Source: an uncultured Ruminococcus sp.
Lineage (GTDB): Bacteria; Bacillota; Clostridia; Oscillospirales; Acutalibacteraceae
Assembly: GCA_902783815.1 (NCBI GenBank)
Contig: CACZSM010000221.1
Coordinates: 1 to 10,806 of the forward strand
Length of the DNA stretch: 10,806 nt
Reading direction: 5' to 3'
Numbering within the stretch: position 1 is the first letter of the stretch; each line of letters begins with the position of its first letter. This document shows, in pieces, positions 6,696 through 10,806 of this stretch. The notes below the pieces were generated by a model that saw only the letters and a program-made list of their open reading frames with translations, made no database searches and had not been told where the DNA came from. A program made the position numbers and the translations under genes.

Positions 6696-7151
6696 ATGAT
6701 TATTAATAAATTAAAATTTAAAATAGCTGTAACTGATATTTTGTTGTTTGTTTGTTCGGTGATCTACTTTTTCGGTATCAGATACTGGTTCCCGGTTTGC
6801 AGGTCATCGGGAGATATGATAATGAGCTGTCATTGGGCTGGAAAAATGCTTGAGGCTCTTTCTGTACTGTTTATTGTCGTATCAGCAGCACATTTTATCA
6901 TACCTGATGAAAAAATAAAAGCTGGTATGGATATCTCATCAGCTGGTATTGCTGTATTATCTCTGATGATACCGGGAAATATTATTTCTCTTTGCAAAAA
7001 CAGCGAAATGATGTGCAGGAATGGTACCTCCGTCTGGACAACCGTTTTTATGGCAGTTTTTATTATCTTCGCTGCTGCTGATGTTTTCATATATTTACAG
7101 TCCTTTTCAAGCGAAAAGCATAAAAGGAAAGGAGCTGTAAAAGATATATGA
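6696..7151 (+). CDS. DUF4418 family membrane protein
   Basis: 151 aa, AAAGGA site ahead of the ATG at 6696. Four helices (about 12-30, 50-69, 80-99, 114-134). By the positive-inside rule both ends and the middle loop (PDEKIKAG) are cytoplasmic, so the two loops facing out hold FPVC...MIMSCHWAGK (C35, C45, H46) and CKNSEMMCRNGT (C100, C107). This pattern, with a CHW motif in the first loop and a Cys pair in the second, is what I remember of DUF4418, a family of unknown function usually beside FtsX-type ABC transporters. Four Cys, a His and several Met on one face could form a metal, Fe-S or disulfide site. It overlaps the third permease by ATGA and is probably an accessory part of that transporter. 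Confidence 0.75.
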   Translation: MIINKLKFKIAVTDILLFVCSVIYFFGIRYWFPVCRSSGDMIMSCHWAGKMLEALSVLFIVVSAAHFIIPDEKIKAGMDISSAGIAVLSLMIPGNIISLCKNSEMMCRNGTSVWTTVFMAVFIIFAAADVFIYLQSFSSEKHKRKGAVKDI

Positions 7152-8356
7152 GATTTTCGGTCGGCATTGCCTGCAAAAATATCAGACGCAGACCCGTTAG
7201 AGCTGCTCTGATGTGTATTATAGTCCTCTTTCTGTCGTTTACAGCCTTTATGGGCGGCTTCCTTATTACAAGCCTCCAGAATGGTCTTGACAGCTATAAG
7301 GCAAGGCTTGGCGCAGATATAATCGTTATCCCCTCCTCCGCACAGGGTCACGGAACCGTCGATAATGTCCTTTTACAGGGAATTACGGGTAATTACTATC
7401 TCTCAAAGGAAAGTCTGAAAAAACTTCAAAGTATAGAAGGAATAGAAAAAAGCAGCTGTCAGTTCTATCTTACATCAGCAAAGGCAAGCTGCTGCAGCGC
7501 AAGAGTCCAGTTGATCGGATTTGACCCGGAAACGGATTTTACAGTCATGCCCTGGATAAACAACAGTATTGATACTGTGGTCGGTGACGGAGATGTTATT
7601 ATCGGAGCAGATATCGCTTATCCGGCAGATGATACCCTGCGATTCTATGGGGAAAAATATCATGTCGCAGGTCAGCTTCAAAAAACTGGTACGGGTCTTG
7701 ATAACGCCGTTTTTACTAACAGGAATACAATCAGGAAAATAGCTCAGTCCGCTGCCGGCACTCTCGAAAGAGATACTCTTAAAGATATTGATCTCGAAAA
7801 AGCAGCTTCATGTGTGCTTATCAGAGTAAAGGACGGGTATGATATTTCTGCGGTCGCTGATGATATCAATATCCATGTTTCTAAGGTTAAGGCTACCCCT
7901 TGTGTAAGTATGATAGAATCCGTTGCGGACGGATTTGAAAATGTTTCTGTTTTTATCAGTATTATTACTGTGGGAATTTGGATCATTGCAGTAGTGATAA
8001 TTATTGCTGTATTTGCTCTTATGATGAATGAAAGAAAAAAGGAATTCGCTGTTCTTCGTGTTGTCGGGGCATCAGGAAAAATGATAGTTTCAGCTGTATC
8101 ATTTGAAGCTGCTGTCATAAGTATTGCCGGCTCCTTTTTCGGACTTGCCGTTTCTTTACTACTGATATCTCCGCTTTCTGAAAGTATAAGGCTTAGTTTT
8201 TCTCTGCCCTTTATGCAGCCTGATATCACCACTATTATTGCACTTATGGTCGGCGCAGTAATTATGCCGGTCATTATCGGAGCTTTTACAGCAACTTTAT
8301 CTGCTCTCAGAATAACCCGTAACGAAACTGGTCTTTTGCTCAGGGAGGATGCCTGA
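7148..8356 (+). CDS. MacB/FtsX-type ABC permease of the second transporter
   Basis: 402 aa. The start overlaps the DUF4418 stop; the AAAGGAG at 7128-7134 is 13 bases away, so coupling probably helps initiation. One N-terminal helix (about 17-40), an extracytoplasmic domain, then three C-terminal helices starting near residue 265; the coupling segment is ERKKEFAVLRVVGASGKM. In the extracytoplasmic domain SSCQFYL and KASCCSARVQLIGFDPETDF give three Cys close together (C104, C115, C116), which MacB-type permeases generally lack. With a single permease gene here, a homodimer with the following ATPase is expected. The Cys in this protein and in the adjacent DUF4418 protein point to a thiol, disulfide or metal function at the outer face of the membrane; the substrate is unknown. 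Confidence 0.85.
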   Translation: MRFSVGIACKNIRRRPVRAALMCIIVLFLSFTAFMGGFLITSLQNGLDSYKARLGADIIVIPSSAQGHGTVDNVLLQGITGNYYLSKESLKKLQSIEGIEKSSCQFYLTSAKASCCSARVQLIGFDPETDFTVMPWINNSIDTVVGDGDVIIGADIAYPADDTLRFYGEKYHVAGQLQKTGTGLDNAVFTNRNTIRKIAQSAAGTLERDTLKDIDLEKAASCVLIRVKDGYDISAVADDINIHVSKVKATPCVSMIESVADGFENVSVFISIITVGIWIIAVVIIIAVFALMMNERKKEFAVLRVVGASGKMIVSAVSFEAAVISIAGSFFGLAVSLLLISPLSESIRLSFSLPFMQPDITTIIALMVGAVIMPVIIGAFTATLSALRITRNETGLLLREDA

Positions 8357-9030
8357 TGAAACTGAAAACTGAAAATGTGGAAAGAATGTATTTCCGCACC
8401 GGCAGAAATACTAATTTCTTTTATGCAGTGAAATCTCTTGATTTCGAGCTTAAAGAAGGTGCTGTTACTGTTATTACCGGCAGGTCAGGCAGCGGAAAAA
8501 CTACTCTTATAAATATGCTGTGCGGTCTTCTGACACCCTCCTCCGGTCGTGTTATGCTTGATGACAAGGATCTCTACAGCATCAGTGATAAGGAACGCTC
8601 TTTGCTCAGAAACCGCTGCTTTGGTATTATCCCCCAGGGACAAACTGGCTTGCAGTGTCTTACGGTCGCTGAGAATGTTCTTCTGCCCGTATCAATGTAC
8701 GGCAGGATAGGTGATAAGGAAAATAAAGCAAGAACTCTCCTCGAAAAACTTGGAATAGACGATCTTTGGGATGTTTATTCAAATGAACTGTCCGGCGGAG
8801 AACTGAGAAGAATGTCAACTGCAAGGGCGCTTATAAATGATCCCGATATCATTATCGCAGATGAGCCTACCGGAGATCTTGACGATGATACAACAAAATT
8901 CGTTATGGAGCTTCTTAATGACTACGCAAAAAAAGGCGCTTCTGTACTTATAGTTACTCATGATAAGGATGTTCTGCCTTATGCGGATATGTCCTATACA
9001 ATGGAAAACGGCGTTTTGAAGGAAGTGTGA
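8356..9030 (+). CDS. ABC transporter ATP-binding protein of the second transporter
   Basis: 224 aa, ATG sharing one base with the previous stop (TGATG), with AGGGAGG at 8342-8348. Motifs are complete: Walker A GRSGSGKTT (42-50), Q-loop Q94 (GIIPQGQTG, slightly unusual against the common FQQ), signature LSGGELRR (145-152), Walker B IIIADEP with D169/E170, and VTHD for the H-loop. LolD/MacB-like in length and layout, same length as the ATPase at 4470 but clearly different in sequence, so the operon contains two separate ABC systems. It should energise the permease at 7148. Confidence 0.92.
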   Translation: MKLKTENVERMYFRTGRNTNFFYAVKSLDFELKEGAVTVITGRSGSGKTTLINMLCGLLTPSSGRVMLDDKDLYSISDKERSLLRNRCFGIIPQGQTGLQCLTVAENVLLPVSMYGRIGDKENKARTLLEKLGIDDLWDVYSNELSGGELRRMSTARALINDPDIIIADEPTGDLDDDTTKFVMELLNDYAKKGASVLIVTHDKDVLPYADMSYTMENGVLKEV

Positions 9031-9050
9031 CCTTAAAGGAGGCGTTTAAA

Positions 9051-10013
9051 GTGAAAAACAGAAAAGCAGCAATAGTGGGCGCCGGCTTCGTCGGAGCATC
9101 AATAGCTTATACTCTTATGCTCGGTAATACAGCCGATGAGATCGTCCTTATTGATATTGACAGAAAAAAAGCTCAGGGTGAGGCTGACGATATTGCTCAC
9201 GGCGTTGACGGGATCGCAAATTCTTCAGTCTATGCCGGCGATTACAGCGACTGCCGCAACAGCAGTATTATTATTATTACCGCCGGCCGAGGCAGACTCC
9301 CCGGTGAAAGCCGTCTTGACCTCGCTGCAGAAAATATTAAGATCATCCGTAATGTTATTGCATCAATCGGTCAGTATTATAATGGCTGTCCGGTTCTTAT
9401 GATATCCAATCCTGTCGATATCCTCACCGCAAGCGCAGAACACCTGCTGTGTCAGCCGGAGGGAAGAATTTTCGGCTCAGGATGTATGCTTGATTCCTCG
9501 CGGTTTCGCCGAATTATTGCCCGTACTGTTTTTCCCGGAGATAATCTGAGTCAGACCGACTGCGCCAAAAGCATTAATGCCTTTGTTATAGGTGAACATG
9601 GTGATGCTCAGATACCTCTCTGGAGCGGAGTTTCTGTTTGCGGCAAAAGTCCGGAGAAATACTGCGAAGAACATGATATAGTATGGAATAATGACATCAA
9701 ACAGTCTATTTATACAGAAACAAAAAATATGGGGGCTTCCATTATTAAGGCTAAGGGAAAAACTCACTATGGAATAGCTGTATGCGCTGCCCGTATCGCA
9801 AGGGCAGTGCTTGAGGACGAACAATTTATTGCCTCTGTCAGCAGTACAATGGGTCTTGGTACGGATAATATCAGAGCTTCACTTTCCCTTCCCTCTGTAA
9901 TAGGAGGTCAGGGCGTGTTATCAAGAGTTTCAATTGATACCTCACCTGCCGAAAAGGAACTATTTGAAAAAAGCACCGTTTCAATGACGGATATGCTGAA
10001 AAAACTATTGTAA
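9051..10013 (+). CDS. Lactate/malate dehydrogenase family enzyme with malate-type specificity residue
   Basis: 320 aa from the GTG at 9051, which has a perfect AAAGGAGG at 9035-9042; a GTG at 9027 is in frame but overlaps the previous stop and adds eight residues before the Rossmann strand. Family features: GAGFVGAS (10-17) and D35 for NAD binding, PGESRLDL with R88 (classic R109), SNPVD, GSGCMLDSSRFR with D148 and R151 (D168, R171), and catalytic H183 in IGEHGD (H195). The overall pattern is L-lactate dehydrogenase-like, including Thr in GKTHYG (T246 position). However, the residue that separates LDH (Gln) from MDH (Arg), in the loop before PGESR, is R82. About eight extra residues lie between R151 and H183. 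It may therefore act on oxaloacetate or another 2-oxoacid; pyruvate remains possible. It lies directly before a fumarate reductase-type flavoprotein. Confidence 0.85.
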   Translation: MKNRKAAIVGAGFVGASIAYTLMLGNTADEIVLIDIDRKKAQGEADDIAHGVDGIANSSVYAGDYSDCRNSSIIIITAGRGRLPGESRLDLAAENIKIIRNVIASIGQYYNGCPVLMISNPVDILTASAEHLLCQPEGRIFGSGCMLDSSRFRRIIARTVFPGDNLSQTDCAKSINAFVIGEHGDAQIPLWSGVSVCGKSPEKYCEEHDIVWNNDIKQSIYTETKNMGASIIKAKGKTHYGIAVCAARIARAVLEDEQFIASVSSTMGLGTDNIRASLSLPSVIGGQGVLSRVSIDTSPAEKELFEKSTVSMTDMLKKLL

Positions 10014-10034
10014 AATTCCGGAGGTCTTACCGCC

Positions 10035-10806
10035 ATGAAAAATTACAGTGAGGATATCAAAATGCCTTCTGAAAAAACTCCCTCTGTCAATATTATAGGC
10101 GCAGGACTTGCAGGTCTTTCTGCCGCTTTCACTCTTGCACGGATGGGTATTATTTGCCGTCTTATCTCGCCTATGCCCTCGGAAAGAGCCCAGTCTGTTA
10201 TGGCTGAGGGCGGCATTAACGCTTCTCTTGATACTATGGGGGAAAATGACAGCCCTGAACAGCATTTTGAGGATACCATGAGGGGCGGCGTTTATCTTGC
10301 CGATCCTGATTCAGTCTGGGAGCTTTGCAGCAAGGCTCCTGAAACAGTCAGGATGCTTTGTTCTCTTGGCGCTGCTCTCAGAACGGAAAATGGTAAGCCT
10401 GTTCTTCGTAATTTCGGCGGACAAAAGAAAAAACGCACTGCCTATGCAAAAAGCAGTACGGGTAAAATCCTTATGACAGCTCTTATTGATGCTGTAAGAC
10501 ATTATGAAGCAGTGGGTCTTGTGAAAAGATATCCTCACCACAGACTGTATTCTCTGGATATCAGAAATGGAGAATGTTTCGGAGTAACGGTTCACGATCT
10601 CTACAACAAATGCAAAATAAGCATGGCTGGTTCAGTAATACTCGCAAGCGGAGGTATGAACAGCCTCTTTCCCGGTATGACAACAGGTTCCGCTGTAAAT
10701 ACAGGTGATGTGACTGCTCTTGCTTTTGTATGCGGAGCGGAAATCGCTAACCCGGAGTTTATTCAGTACCACCCCACTACCTTCCCTATCACCGGAAAAA
10801 GATGTC
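10035..10806 (+). CDS. Fumarate reductase/succinate dehydrogenase-type flavoprotein (partial, 3' end outside window)
   Basis: 257 codons before the window ends, still open. GGAGGT at 10020-10025 sets the ATG at 10035. FAD-binding GAGLAG (22-27), AEGGINAS (57-64), the HFEDTMRGGVYLAD segment, RNFGGQKKKRTAYAK, ASGGMNSLFPG, NTGDVTALAF and EFIQYHPTTFP follow the order of FrdA/SdhA; the H of QYHPT corresponds to an active-site His. In covalently flavinylated FrdA/SdhA the FAD-linking His lies in R-S-H-[ST]-x-x-A-[QE]-G-G; here that position is Q53 (RAQSVMAEGG), so FAD is probably held non-covalently, as in L-aspartate oxidase. Aspartate oxidase itself is a possible alternative, but the HFEDTMRGG and KKKRTAYAK stretches and the operon context favour fumarate/succinate. 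The Fe-S subunit, if present, should lie beyond the right edge. Confidence 0.83.
   Translation, partial: MKNYSEDIKMPSEKTPSVNIIGAGLAGLSAAFTLARMGIICRLISPMPSERAQSVMAEGGINASLDTMGENDSPEQHFEDTMRGGVYLADPDSVWELCSKAPETVRMLCSLGAALRTENGKPVLRNFGGQKKKRTAYAKSSTGKILMTALIDAVRHYEAVGLVKRYPHHRLYSLDIRNGECFGVTVHDLYNKCKISMAGSVILASGGMNSLFPGMTTGSAVNTGDVTALAFVCGAEIANPEFIQYHPTTFPITGKRC

Noticed and set aside
7744..8274. 176-codon minus-strand open frame
   Set aside because: Antisense shadow of the third permease's hydrophobic helices; Thr/Ile/Ser-rich composition is typical of a reversed membrane gene.
9136..9402. 88-codon + strand open frame in another frame
   Set aside because: Lies wholly inside the LDH-like gene, whose motifs are complete.
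1..10806. CRISPR arrays, IS elements, tRNA or rRNA genes
   Set aside because: No regularly spaced repeats, transposase genes, flanking inverted repeats or tRNA-like cloverleaf sequences seen.

Overview
The window looks like chromosome of a low-to-mid GC Clostridia bacterium, probably a Ruminococcus-like member of the Oscillospiraceae. This is inferred from protein style, strong AGGAGG-type ribosome binding sites, occasional GTG/TTG starts and tight gene packing; no rRNA or marker gene confirms it. Everything recognisable is on the + strand.

Layout. Bases 1-585 carry no convincing gene. They hold the rho-independent terminator of an upstream gene (16-60), a perfect-consensus sigma-A promoter (TTGACA, 17 bp, TATAAT; 262-290) whose -10 overlaps a perfect 13-bp inverted repeat (288-319), and a leader of about 290 nt with three small dyads. 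From 586 to the right edge run twelve closely spaced or overlapping genes with no internal terminator that I can see, so they are probably one long operon: (1) DUF2318/FtrD-like membrane protein with a CxxC...CxxC...C tail; (2, 3) two MacB/FtsX-type ABC permeases; (4) their LolD/MacB-type ATPase; (5) a lipoprotein with an FMN-binding domain and an SGAT flavinylation motif; (6) an unrecognised single-pass protein with an SGAS motif just after its membrane segment; (7) a small membrane protein with one His in each of four helices, resembling the dihaem cytochrome b anchor (SdhC) of succinate:quinone oxidoreductases; (8) a DUF4418 membrane protein with four probably extracytoplasmic Cys; (9, 10) a third MacB-type permease with its own ATPase; (11) a lactate/malate dehydrogenase family enzyme; (12) the N-terminal part of a fumarate reductase/succinate dehydrogenase flavoprotein, cut by the window end.

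How the genes may work together. Genes 1-4 resemble the DUF2318-permease-permease-ATPase block that accompanies the P19/FTR1 iron uptake system in Campylobacter (cj1660-cj1663, from memory), but no FTR1 or P19 gene is present and the terminator and promoter show that the transcription unit starts at DUF2318. Genes 5-7 add extracytoplasmic flavin and membrane haem; genes 8-10 form a second ABC module rich in extracytoplasmic Cys. Genes 11-12 could form the malate to fumarate to succinate arm, because the dehydrogenase has Arg rather than Gln at the classic LDH/MDH specificity position. The working idea (inference) is a metal-regulated redox operon that links membrane electron carriers (haem b, FMN, Fe-S or Cys sites) to ABC transport and to fumarate respiration. 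The strongest points for follow-up are the split SdhC-like/FrdA-like pair, the Q102R-type substitution in the LDH-like enzyme, the His-to-Gln change at the covalent FAD position of the flavoprotein, and the second SGA[T/S] motif in the unknown protein.
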